A stretch of 59,270 nucleotides of DNA, taken from positions 1-59,270 of the forward strand of contig CALXTD010000008.1 in assembly GCA_944391315.1 (NCBI GenBank). The letters run 5' to 3'. Shown in pieces: positions 42,301 to 50,452 of the stretch; within the stretch, counting starts at the first letter, position 1; every line of letters begins with the position of its first letter. The position numbers were made by a program, and so were the translations under genes. The stretch comes from an uncultured Alphaproteobacteria bacterium (GTDB taxonomy: Bacteria; Pseudomonadota; Alphaproteobacteria; RF32; CAG-239). The notes under the pieces were generated by a model that was given only the letters and a program-made list of their open reading frames with translations, was not told where the DNA came from and did not search any database.

Positions 42301-44104
42301 AAATAATGACGGCAGCATAACCACACCAGATGGAAGCATTATCGGAAGAGTCTTGTCTAATGGATTAGTAAAAGACAGTAGTGGCTCAAAAGTAATTGCA
42401 AAAATGGTCCGAGGCGGACTTGTCGTCGGCTATGGGTGCCGTAATATTGGTTATTTGGAACAAGATGGAAAAATAAGAAAAGGTAGTGAAGAGCTAGCAT
42501 ATAAGGTTATGCCTGACGGAACAGTTGTCGATTCGAACAATCAGTATATCGGAGAGGTTGTTCGCACCGGAAGAGCTTTTGATAATAAATGCAATATGAT
42601 AGGAGAAATCGGAAGCGACGGATTAGTTCGAGGCGCTCAAGGAGAATATGTCGGCTGTGTTAATCCGGATGGAAGTGTTTTGAATGATAAAGGAGAGATA
42701 ATCGGCGGAGCTCAAAAAGAAGGCGTAGCCGTGTCTTTTGATGGAGAATACTTGGGGCAGGTTTCTGATGATGGCGTGATAATAAACAAGTCAATGCTGC
42801 CAATAGGATGTATCGGAGCCTCCGGAGATATTTTTAACCGAGAAGGAGCATACATCGGTCGTATCCAAAATGCCACCTATGGATTTGACATGAACGGCAA
42901 TTTCTTGAACATGGTTGATGAAAATGCAAAAGTTTCTGTTGCCGGACAAGGAGAATATCGTCTTTTGGCAAATAACATTCTTGTTGATGAGAATAACAAG
43001 ATAAAAGGAATAACTCTTGATCCTAAAACGGTTATAGCCGATTCTAATGGCAATTTTATCGGGCGTGTTTTTGCTGACGGAAAAGTCTATAACGGCCAAG
43101 GCGCTGAAGTCGGAACAATAAAAGGTGACGGATTTAACTTTTATAATGGCCAGCTAGGTATAAATTTGCCACAAGGAGAAGTCGTTGATTTTAACGGCCA
43201 AAGCCTTGGAAAAACGCTAAATGATGGCCGTGTAATAAGCCGTTTCGGCGACAATGTCGGCAAGATAGACGGCAATGGTCGTTTAATCGATTCTAATGGA
43301 GAATATCAAGGGAGCGTTGCCCTTAGCGGCCCCGCGATCGGTTATGATGGCAGCTATATCGGATACGCCATAAGCAACGGAGATATTATCGACGGTGAAG
43401 GCGATAAAGTCGGTCGCGTCAGCTCTGACGGAAAGGCGCTTAACACCAGAGGAGAAGTCACCGGCGAAGTTATAAAAGAAAATATTATGGTTGATATTTG
43501 GGGCGAATATAAAGGACGCATGAATTCTTTAGGTGATGTTATTGATATGCGCAATCAAACAATCACGGCAATCTTGCCCGGAGGCTCAACCGATAAAGAT
43601 TTAAGCCTTTTAAGAAGAGGAACTTTCCTTGATTTTGAAGGAAATGTTTCAGGAACAGTTCTTCCTGACGGTAGTGTTATTGATACCTCAAATATTGAGT
43701 ACGGACGAGTTTTGTCAGACGGCAGCGTCGTCAATAAAAACGGCAGCTTGACCGGAGCAATAGTAAAAGGAGATATCATAATAAATAACAGTGACAAATT
43801 TGCAGGATATGTTATGCTTAACGGAAAGATTAAAGGAGAAGACGGGAGCGAAATCGGACATATGCTGAACGAAGAAATAGCTGTTGATAACGAAAACAAT
43901 ATAATCGGCCGTGCCTTTAAGATAGGCGCTTCAATTTTGGACAATAAAGGAAATTACATTGGCCGCTTGTCAGCAGACGGCTCTGTTCTGGGGCAAAAGG
44001 GCGAGTTAATCGGAAATGTAAAAAATAATGGCTCGTATATTGATCTGGATAAAAAGGTATCAGGCTATGCTTTGCAGGAAGTTGCAAAGAACCGGAGGAA
44101 TTAA
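39380..44104 (+). CDS. giant membrane-anchored repeat protein, candidate VirB10 inner-membrane half
   Basis: The 1,574-residue protein has a short cytoplasmic start, one transmembrane helix (about 19-40), an Ig-like beta domain resembling choice-of-anchor D/ASH domains (about 75-195: N-P-I-P-L-G-Q-V-L-V-G, I-R-W-T-P-V), a C-N-F-C motif near 207, and then about 1,350 residues of a 17-residue repeat of form x-G-x-V-x-D-x-x-G-N-x-I-G-x-V-x-x, perhaps 80 units. VirB10 normally couples an inner-membrane helix to an outer-membrane TrbI domain in one chain; here the helix is on this protein and TrbI on the next. The gene overlaps virB9 by four bases. The split-VirB10 call is inference. Confidence 0.6.
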   Translation: MNKENLTYSEVYVKKTNRIILAVGIASLLIFLVGIYLLLNSGEQTSEYTDPVFTDNDDALNFGDVSPLDNNIEFNNLDDAPLPITLTPNPIPLGQVLVGTSADNVLTIGTTGRAPITIISVELAEPPADGFKFQERCSRMELRGEKTCNVVIRWTPVVTGNMQNNFIVTWYETNLGEGNKKSEKVPVIGNAVTKEDCNFCETVDAPALEIPQAQPKTVGIAVGSDGKEIGTIDERGYVRDKNGNIIGRVNANGMVIDADGNVIGVGSNRKIVLDENGNVIGYVNPDGTVVDKDGNVIGKSQPDGTVVDTNGNILGKSVDTGFVYDEKGNIIGRVLEDGSVVDRENNVIGRVNSRGEVVDFKNNVIGKVSKPGRVAIDKDGKILGVVMPDGTVVDGNGNVVGWTDSDGNIITKDVLGTVNGDRRLARDNEGKIIGYVDDAGNVVDFKGNKIGKVLDNGQIVSNGKIIGKADPAQGTQRRLAYDKNGKVIGYVDENGDVKDFDGRTIGRATNDGRIVDSSGKEIGRVGEEARLVRDTNGKVIGYADKNGNVRDKNNNVVGRVLENGEVVNNDGQIIGKVDKDSGAQRRLAYDKNGKVIGYVDENGDVKDFDGRTIGRATNDGRIVDSSGKEIGRVGEEARLVRDTNGKVIGYADKNGNVRDKNNNVVGRVLENGEVVNNDGQIIGKVDKDSGAQRRLAYDKNGKVIGYVDENGNVKDFDGKTIGRATNDGRIVDSNGNDIGRAGDTARLVRDANGKVIGYVDKNGNVKDNNNNTIGKVLDNGNVVSLDGQVIGRVSEKGNLVKDKNGRVIGYVDEDGNFVDNNGQIAGKMLYDGKIIDNMGNVIGQVDTEANSQSDTRKLAYDKNGNVIGYVDENGNVVDFNGNTIGKVTEDGRIVDANGNEIGVVGEAVRVARDENGKIIGYVTSDNRVIGANGRQLGTLDENGNIIGMGGKKIGSLVSTDMIPIKPNGEVLGKVNNDGSITTPDGSIIGRVLSNGLVKDSSGSKVIAKMVRGGLVVGYGCRNIGYLEQDGKIRKGSEELAYKVMPDGTVVDSNNQYIGEVVRTGRAFDNKCNMIGEIGSDGLVRGAQGEYVGCVNPDGSVLNDKGEIIGGAQKEGVAVSFDGEYLGQVSDDGVIINKSMLPIGCIGASGDIFNREGAYIGRIQNATYGFDMNGNFLNMVDENAKVSVAGQGEYRLLANNILVDENNKIKGITLDPKTVIADSNGNFIGRVFADGKVYNGQGAEVGTIKGDGFNFYNGQLGINLPQGEVVDFNGQSLGKTLNDGRVISRFGDNVGKIDGNGRLIDSNGEYQGSVALSGPAIGYDGSYIGYAISNGDIIDGEGDKVGRVSSDGKALNTRGEVTGEVIKENIMVDIWGEYKGRMNSLGDVIDMRNQTITAILPGGSTDKDLSLLRRGTFLDFEGNVSGTVLPDGSVIDTSNIEYGRVLSDGSVVNKNGSLTGAIVKGDIIINNSDKFAGYVMLNGKIKGEDGSEIGHMLNEEIAVDNENNIIGRAFKIGASILDNKGNYIGRLSADGSVLGQKGELIGNVKNNGSYIDLDKKVSGYALQEVAKNRRN
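40805..41452 (+). repeat. perfect tandem 324-bp duplication in the repeat gene
   Basis: Bases 40805-41128 and 41129-41452 are identical as far as I can compare. Each encodes 108 residues, six of the 17/18-residue units. A third copy starting at 41453 matches at first (C-A-A-C-G-C-C) and then diverges. The frame is kept, so it is a recent length change and not a break. Confidence 0.95.
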
Positions 44105-44107
44105 AAA

Positions 44108-47100
44108 GTGAAGAAAAAAACATCAAGAATATGTTTACTCGCGGCATTTATAATGGCATTATTCTGCGCCCAAACACAAGCGGCAGAAATCACCGCCATA
44201 GACTTTAACGGCGATTTACTTGGAAAAGTCATTTCTGACGGAAAGGTCGTCAGCTATGAAAACGAGCTGATAGGAAATGTCACGGCAGACAGCTTGATTG
44301 TTAATTTTGACGGAAAGTTAATCGGAGGCGTTGTTCCGCAAGGCATCGCAATCGGGGTTGACAATAGGATTCTTGGTAAGGTTAACAGCGATGGCTCTGT
44401 TCGACAAGCCTCGGGACGCATAATCGGTAAGGCCTTACCAAATGGCTTGGTTGTTGATGATTATTTTAAAATCATCGGAGGCGTTTTGTTCCCCGGACTG
44501 GTTTATTCTGATACGGGAGAGACTATCGGACGATTAACCGGAAACGGCCAATATACAGATATACAAGGACGAAAGAAAGGCTTTGTAACAGCAGATGGTT
44601 ACGCTTATAGCTTAAGCGGAGGCGAGGCGATTCTTGATGGCCGTTTAATATCAAATAAAATGGTTGTTTCTCCTGACGGAAAGTTTATCGGCAGCATTGT
44701 CCCCGGAGGAGAAGTCAGAGACCTAGACGGCGAAAAAATCGGAAAGATACACGCCAATGGCTTGGCTTATGATGAAGAGAGCAATGTTATTGGTCAACTT
44801 GTTCGAAATGGCTATGCTTTTGATAATATGGGCCAATATATCGGCTTAGTAACTTATAACGGCGAAGTTGTAAACAAAGGCAATGTCGTTGGATATCAGG
44901 GAATGAATAATCTTGCCTTAAATGCTGAGGGGCAGGTTATCGGACAGATTCTGGAGATTAGTGCAACAATATCAAACCGTAAGGGCGAATATATAGGTCG
45001 ACTGATGCCGGAAGGAAAAGTCGCCCAAGCCCGCGAGACGATAGGAAACGTTGGGCCAAACGGAATAGTCCAAAACACTGAAAAGCAAGAGCTTGGAAAA
45101 ATAATTCAAACAGGCCCCGTTCTTGATTATCAAGGAAAAATCAGAGGGCAAAATACTTTTTCTGGAGAAACGGTTAGCATAGAAGGCAGTCCACTGGGCT
45201 ATGGCTATGGCGCCAATAGCTATGAAACAAGTGGCCGACTTCTCGGCAAAACATTAAGCCTGACACAAGCCATCGACTTAAATAATCAACCGCTTGGAAT
45301 TTCAGGTATCAGAGGAACAATTAATAAAGGCGAAAAAGAATATCAGGTCTCTCCTTTGGGTTATGTCTTTTCAGCAGACGGGCAGCTGGGCGGCCACCTT
45401 TTAAGCAATAGTGCCATATACAGCATGAATGGGCAAGAAAGCGGTAGAATTTCTGCAGATGGCAGCTTAAAAATAAATGGCTCAGATGCCGGAGGAAAAA
45501 TCACTCAGTCAGGAATAGCTTTAAGAGAAAACGGAAGCCTGATAGGCGGTCAGATATTAGCAACAAAGGCGCTAAGCTTTTTTAAAGAAGCATTAGGCAA
45601 TATCGCCGGAGACAATCTGATTGTTAATAATCAAAGCAAGATAATCGGAAAAATATTGCCGGATTTGTCTGTTGCAAAAGCCAATAATGCAGATGAAACG
45701 CAGCTGATGCCAAAAATCGGTTCCGGATTGGCTGGTGATGTTGTCATTTCTTTCCGCGGTGAACAGCTTGGATATATCCAAGACAACGGCGAGGTAAAAG
45801 ATTTGGGCGGCTCGATTATCGGAAAAGCCGGAGCAAGCGGGGCCGTAACAGATAATAACGGTATTTTAATTGGCGGCCTAATGGATTATAAGGCCATCGT
45901 TGATACAAAATGCCAACCATTGGGCTACCTCAATTCAACCGGAGATATAAGAAATAATCGTGGCGTAAAAATCGGAAGAATAATGCTCAACAACCAAGCT
46001 TTTGATGAAGGCGGAAGCTTTATCGGTTATGGTGTTGACATGGGAGCCGTCATTGGCGAAAACGGTATAATCGGCACAATCTCTGCTGATGGAAAAGTTT
46101 TAAGCGCAGAAAACAAAATGCTTGGCTGCATAAATGCGCAAGGCAGACTTTATGCTCAAGACGGAAAACTTCTCGGAACAAGAATAGCCCAGTATCCGGT
46201 TATGAATTTTAACAGTACTCCGATTGGTCAAACAATATTGAATAATCAGGTCGTGAATGAAAATAATCAGTTAATAGGACAAGCCACACCTGATGAAAAT
46301 GTAAAATCGAGCAACAATGCAATTATCGGAAGACTGTTTAAATACAAATATGCCTTTGATAATAGAAATCGCTATATGGGCGAAATCTATTCTGACGGAA
46401 AGGTTTACGATAATAGCGGAAAGTCGGTAGGAACAGTCACTTGGAACGGTTTTGTTAAAGACGCTGCCGGTGCAAATATCGGCTATGCGCTATATGATAT
46501 GTATGTTTATGACGGTGCCAATAAATCTATAGGCAGCCTTAGTACCGATGGGTCTATCAGAGGTATTGATGGCAGCAAAATCGGCAAAATTGACCGCGGC
46601 TTTATGGTTAACATAAACGGAAAAGTTTTGGCCAGAGGCAACCGTGATTACTATATTATCAATGAAAAAAATAATGAGGTTTTAGGCGAGCTTTCATTTA
46701 ACGGAGATTTGGTAAACTTAAATGGAGCAGTCATCGGAAAATTAGGCGCCGAAGGCGGAATATATAACGATTCTGGAGAAGAAATCGGCAAAGCAAACTC
46801 CTTGCAGTATTACAATGTTATCCAAGACAGAGAAAAAATATATGATTCTGATGGAAATGTTGTTGGTTATGTCGCCGGTGAAGGCAATGTCTACGATGAA
46901 GATGGAAAATTAATCGGAACGCTAGGCGATGACGGCACGGTCAGAGGCGCCGACGGAAGCATAATCGGAGGAAAAGGACAAGATTGGTATGCGCGCAAGC
47001 CCCAAACGGAAGTAAAAAAAGACTTACCAAAAATCGGTGTATACGAAAAAACGGAAGAAGTTCCATACACAGGAGACCAATACAGAAAATCTCTGAACAT

Positions 47101-48487
47101 AGCCCTAACCCCTGATGGAGAATATCTTGGCGATATACTCGAAGACGGAAGAGTCGTCGATAAAAACGGAAATTACCTGGGCAGAAGAACCCCAGACGGA
47201 CTGATAATGGACGATGACGGAACTCTAATCGGTATAGAAGAAGTAAAACGCCCCGAAGGTGAAGATATGTTTGTTCCCTCCGGAACATTTGGTGATGGCG
47301 GAGCTTATGGCGTAGGAAATGTTGCCAGCAATTTAGGTCCGGGAGGCGGATTCGGCCCCGGAGAAAGATATGATCCGCAACGTGCGGCCGCTTTAGCTGC
47401 AGCACAAAATTTCCGCCGCCAAAATATTGCTGTAGGACATATTTCAAGTGGTATAAAACCAGAAACATTCGACGGATACCAACAAAACTGGGATGCAGAA
47501 GGAATATCAAAAGCAGTTTCATCGTGGCGTGTTGATTTGAGCGAAATGATTTTGGCAGATAAACCAATTCCTGCGGTAATTGCTCGTTCTATTGACTCTA
47601 ATAACCCAACACCAGTCACTGCTTATGTTGAGCGTAATGTTTATGCTGAAGAAGGCCGAAACATAATAATACCGGCAGGAAGTCGTTTAATGGGCACATT
47701 AAACGGAATGGTTGCAACAACGGAAGAGACATCATCATCCGCACGTGTTCAAATCACTTGGGAACGCCTAATTCGTCCGGATGGTATGCTCTTCACATTC
47801 CAAGGTATAACCGCAGATGCAATGGGCCGCGGTGGTGCTTTGGGTTATCTTGATCAACAGTTGTTTAAGAAATATACTTTGCCGGTTATGACAACCGCCT
47901 TAACCAGTTATACATCTTATCTAATGTCCACAAATGACGATAGCAGTGGAGAGGTAGAAACCTCAAAACAACAAGCAGCTAATGATGCCAGAGACAATTT
48001 CTTAACTCAAATGAATGACGTCTTCTCCGAGATTTTAGAAGACAAGAGTAACATTAAGCCATTAACCTACGTCCCTGCCGGAACCAGAATTATTGTATTT
48101 CCGAATGTCGATTTGTGGTTAAGAACCTCAGAAAGAGATGCTATTACAGAAGAACGTAAACCGCCAGAAGTCTTTATCAATCCAAACGAAAATAAGCAAA
48201 ATGGAACCCAGTCAGGCGGAAGTAATTCATCTGCCAATGATAATAGTCAAAAAGTTTATGGTGGTGACAATACAGAAGAAACATCTTCCGGTAGTCCTGT
48301 GCTTATAAATAGCTCAAAATCAAATAAAAACAACATAAACGGCGCAGTTCCTCCACCACCGCCGCCACCATCATCATCAATGACACCGGCAGTATCGACA
48401 ACCAGCAGACAAACGTCCGGTTCCGGAACAACCAGCAAAGTTGAAAACAGCAAAGGAAGTGATGATAGTGTTCCGCAGCTGTTCTAG
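44108..48487 (+). CDS. virB10: giant repeat protein with C-terminal VirB10/TrbI domain
   Basis: The start is GTG at 44108 with GGAGG nine bases upstream, three bases after the preceding stop; 1,459 residues. A cleavable signal peptide (ending T-Q-A-A-E) replaces the usual VirB10 membrane helix. Residues about 28-1070 are degenerate 17-residue repeats like those of the previous protein, perhaps 60 units. Residues about 1137-1345 form the TrbI domain: A-V-I-A-R-S-I-D, I-I-P-A-G-S-R-L, I-T-W-E-R-L and Y-V-P-A-G-T-R-I-I-V-F. The C-terminal 120 residues are Ser/Asn/Pro-rich with a run of seven or more Pro. TrbI forms the outer-membrane cap with VirB7/VirB9. A very long periplasmic VirB10 is inferred. 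Confidence 0.85.
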   Translation: MKKKTSRICLLAAFIMALFCAQTQAAEITAIDFNGDLLGKVISDGKVVSYENELIGNVTADSLIVNFDGKLIGGVVPQGIAIGVDNRILGKVNSDGSVRQASGRIIGKALPNGLVVDDYFKIIGGVLFPGLVYSDTGETIGRLTGNGQYTDIQGRKKGFVTADGYAYSLSGGEAILDGRLISNKMVVSPDGKFIGSIVPGGEVRDLDGEKIGKIHANGLAYDEESNVIGQLVRNGYAFDNMGQYIGLVTYNGEVVNKGNVVGYQGMNNLALNAEGQVIGQILEISATISNRKGEYIGRLMPEGKVAQARETIGNVGPNGIVQNTEKQELGKIIQTGPVLDYQGKIRGQNTFSGETVSIEGSPLGYGYGANSYETSGRLLGKTLSLTQAIDLNNQPLGISGIRGTINKGEKEYQVSPLGYVFSADGQLGGHLLSNSAIYSMNGQESGRISADGSLKINGSDAGGKITQSGIALRENGSLIGGQILATKALSFFKEALGNIAGDNLIVNNQSKIIGKILPDLSVAKANNADETQLMPKIGSGLAGDVVISFRGEQLGYIQDNGEVKDLGGSIIGKAGASGAVTDNNGILIGGLMDYKAIVDTKCQPLGYLNSTGDIRNNRGVKIGRIMLNNQAFDEGGSFIGYGVDMGAVIGENGIIGTISADGKVLSAENKMLGCINAQGRLYAQDGKLLGTRIAQYPVMNFNSTPIGQTILNNQVVNENNQLIGQATPDENVKSSNNAIIGRLFKYKYAFDNRNRYMGEIYSDGKVYDNSGKSVGTVTWNGFVKDAAGANIGYALYDMYVYDGANKSIGSLSTDGSIRGIDGSKIGKIDRGFMVNINGKVLARGNRDYYIINEKNNEVLGELSFNGDLVNLNGAVIGKLGAEGGIYNDSGEEIGKANSLQYYNVIQDREKIYDSDGNVVGYVAGEGNVYDEDGKLIGTLGDDGTVRGADGSIIGGKGQDWYARKPQTEVKKDLPKIGVYEKTEEVPYTGDQYRKSLNIALTPDGEYLGDILEDGRVVDKNGNYLGRRTPDGLIMDDDGTLIGIEEVKRPEGEDMFVPSGTFGDGGAYGVGNVASNLGPGGGFGPGERYDPQRAAALAAAQNFRRQNIAVGHISSGIKPETFDGYQQNWDAEGISKAVSSWRVDLSEMILADKPIPAVIARSIDSNNPTPVTAYVERNVYAEEGRNIIIPAGSRLMGTLNGMVATTEETSSSARVQITWERLIRPDGMLFTFQGITADAMGRGGALGYLDQQLFKKYTLPVMTTALTSYTSYLMSTNDDSSGEVETSKQQAANDARDNFLTQMNDVFSEILEDKSNIKPLTYVPAGTRIIVFPNVDLWLRTSERDAITEERKPPEVFINPNENKQNGTQSGGSNSSANDNSQKVYGGDNTEETSSGSPVLINSSKSNKNNINGAVPPPPPPPSSSMTPAVSTTSRQTSGSGTTSKVENSKGSDDSVPQLF

Positions 48488-48498
48488 GGAGAAAAAAG

Positions 48499-49473
48499 AT
48501 GAGCGATAGTTTCAAGGTTTTAGAATCTGTATTAAGACCATTATCTTATTGGTATAACCAAGATAATATAGAAGAAGTCGCAATCAACAATGCCGGCATG
48601 ATTTGGCTAAGACTCAGAGGAAAAAGAGCCTACCCGTGGGTAATGTATAAAGACGAAAAGCTCACTAAAGAATATCTGACGGACTTGCTCTACATTGTAG
48701 CCAATACTTATGAACTTCCGTTTGATCCTGTTGCTGGCAGTCCGGTGGTCTATGCCACAATTCCCGGAGACCATCGTTTTTCTGCCATAGCCGGAAAAAA
48801 CATCATGTATGATGAACATGACTTAACCGGAGGAATAGCTCTGACGATTCGTGTACATTCAGATGAGGTCGCGTTTGGCTTGCAAGATTACGGAATTAAG
48901 CAAGGAGAAAAACTTCAAAAAATAAATCCACTAAAAAATATAAAAGATCCGGAAGACCCTTATGAAAGACTATTGTTGAGTATCAAAAGAGGTGACCATA
49001 TATTAGTAAGCGGCGCTACCTCGACTGGTAAAACAACATTTTTGAATAACCTGCTCAAGATATTGGATATGCACAAACGGATAGTGACCATAGAAGATAC
49101 ACGAGAATTAATTGTTCCTCACCCCAACAGGGCACATATTGTTTTGTCAAGAACTGAGCAAACAAACGAGTTTGACTATGCAAAGGTTATTGACTTGGTT
49201 GTTCGTTTTACACCTGATGCAATCATCGGCGGTGAGATTTCCACGCAAAATGCCGGAGCAATCTGGGAGCTTATGGGCTCAGGACACGACAACTGTTTGG
49301 CCACCATACACGCTGAGAGTTCGGAGGCCGCTTATGAGGCTTTTATGGATAGAATTTTGCATACTTACCCAACAGCTGACCGCAATAAAACAATTCAGGA
49401 AATGCACCGCCGTTTAAGAGTTATTCAGATTAACCGTGAGGGCAACCTAAGAGCCGTAACAGAAATCACCTAG
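48499..49473 (+). CDS. virB11: VirB11 ATPase
   Basis: The 324-residue protein is a VirB11/TrbB ATPase: an N-terminal domain (1-150), then Walker A G-A-T-S-T-G-K-T-T (172-180), T-I-E-D-T-R-E-L (about 197), Walker B A-I-I-G-G-E-I (about 238) and a His box C-L-A-T-I-H-A-E. The Walker A loop is T-S-T-G-K-T, not the common T-G-S-G-K-T. Hexameric VirB11 drives pilus assembly and substrate transfer at the inner membrane. It is the last gene of the 28-kb block and starts 12 bases after virB10. GGGAGAAAAAAG lies before the ATG. Confidence 0.95.
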   Translation: MSDSFKVLESVLRPLSYWYNQDNIEEVAINNAGMIWLRLRGKRAYPWVMYKDEKLTKEYLTDLLYIVANTYELPFDPVAGSPVVYATIPGDHRFSAIAGKNIMYDEHDLTGGIALTIRVHSDEVAFGLQDYGIKQGEKLQKINPLKNIKDPEDPYERLLLSIKRGDHILVSGATSTGKTTFLNNLLKILDMHKRIVTIEDTRELIVPHPNRAHIVLSRTEQTNEFDYAKVIDLVVRFTPDAIIGGEISTQNAGAIWELMGSGHDNCLATIHAESSEAAYEAFMDRILHTYPTADRNKTIQEMHRRLRVIQINREGNLRAVTEIT

Positions 49474-49482
49474 CAACAAAAA

Positions 49483-49505
49483 AAAGCCGCCTAAAAAACG
49501 GCTTT
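49483..49505 (-). terminator. terminator between virB11 and the DEAD-box-like gene
   Basis: A 7-bp stem AAAGCCG / CGGCTTT with a 9-base loop is followed on the minus strand by eight T residues. It is strongest for the minus-strand gene ending at 49524 and may also end the VirB transcript. Confidence 0.75.
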
Positions 49506-49523
49506 AATTAATGGATAAAAAAC

Positions 49524-50354
49524 TTAATCTCTCACCAAAAGACCTTTGAATGTCAAAAATTCAGGGGTTTTCCCGTTAAAAGAATTATAGTTTTTAATGT
49601 AGTTAATCGCTTCTTTATCTTTAACCGGCTGGCAAAAACGACGAGGAGCTTTTTCTTTTTGCGACGGAGTTTGCTGAGCTTTCTCAGGCTGAGACGTTGA
49701 TTCGACAGCTGCAACTTGCTGAGTTTCTTGCTCCTTGTTTTTATCGACTTTAATCTCCTCTGGTGCTTTCAAAATTTTATCCAGAATTCCCTGAGTTTCT
49801 TTGGAGCGACGATTTGTATAAACAATATTTTGCTTATCTGCGGGCAAAATATCTAAAACTTTTTCCAGATTTGCGAGCTGCTTGCGTTTTTTGATAAGGT
49901 TAATATCGTCCACAACTAAAATATTTGTTTTTGAAAGGTCGATTTTCTCAGATTCGATAAGCTCCACCAACAAGTCAGGAGAACCGATAATCACATTAGC
50001 CTCGGCATTAATATCTTCTTCGGCATCTTTAACGGTTGTCTCGTTAATTTCATGATATTTATTAAACAGGGCCAATCGGTCGGAAACAGCTACAGATTGC
50101 TCGGAATCAGGCGTAATGATAAGAATATTCGGCGCTGATTTTGAAGAATCAGCTTTTGCGTTGCTGATAATATCCAAAAGAGGAAAAACATAAGAACAAG
50201 TTTTTCCGCAGCACTGAGGTGCAATGGTAAAAATATCTTTTCCCTGCAAAATAGAGGGAATAACATCATTTTGAACGGTAGTAGGCTCTGTGATACCAAG
50301 CTCTTCAATGGCTTTAACGGTTTTATCACTAAGTCCGAGGTCTAAAAAATTCAT
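49524..50354 (-). CDS. degenerate single-domain DEAD-box helicase-like protein
   Basis: Started at the ATG at 50354 (276 residues), where AGAAG lies upstream; the longer open frame is not supported. It begins like a DEAD-box helicase (F-L-D-L-G-L, Q motif P-T-T-V-Q-N-D-V-I-P) but its Walker A is Q-C-C-G-K-T, not TGSGKT, and motif II reads V-V-D-D-I-N, not DEAD. Motif III would be T-N-R-R. Only RecA domain 1 is present, followed by a charged, Gln/Pro-rich tail with C-terminal basic P-R-R-F-C-Q-P. It is therefore not a normal helicase; an RNA-binding or regulatory role is possible. The divergent neighbour is the hydrolase at 50453. Confidence 0.75.
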   Translation of the reverse strand: MNFLDLGLSDKTVKAIEELGITEPTTVQNDVIPSILQGKDIFTIAPQCCGKTCSYVFPLLDIISNAKADSSKSAPNILIITPDSEQSVAVSDRLALFNKYHEINETTVKDAEEDINAEANVIIGSPDLLVELIESEKIDLSKTNILVVDDINLIKKRKQLANLEKVLDILPADKQNIVYTNRRSKETQGILDKILKAPEEIKVDKNKEQETQQVAAVESTSQPEKAQQTPSQKEKAPRRFCQPVKDKEAINYIKNYNSFNGKTPEFLTFKGLLVRD

Positions 50355-50452
50355 GTTAAATCTTCTATAAAAAAATTGTTGTAAAGGATTAAATGCAGTA
50401 TTATTTATTTTGATGAGAGAGTCAACCGTTTCGTAAGCAGAAAGGTAATAAA

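Noticed and set aside
39380..48487. The many short repeats could be taken for a CRISPR array or intergenic repeat block.
   Set aside because: The repeats are degenerate, have no spacer pattern and lie within two intact reading frames with 17-codon periodicity.
21323..49473. An integrative element or prophage boundary.
   Set aside because: No integrase, transposase, tRNA or direct-repeat attachment site is seen in the window.
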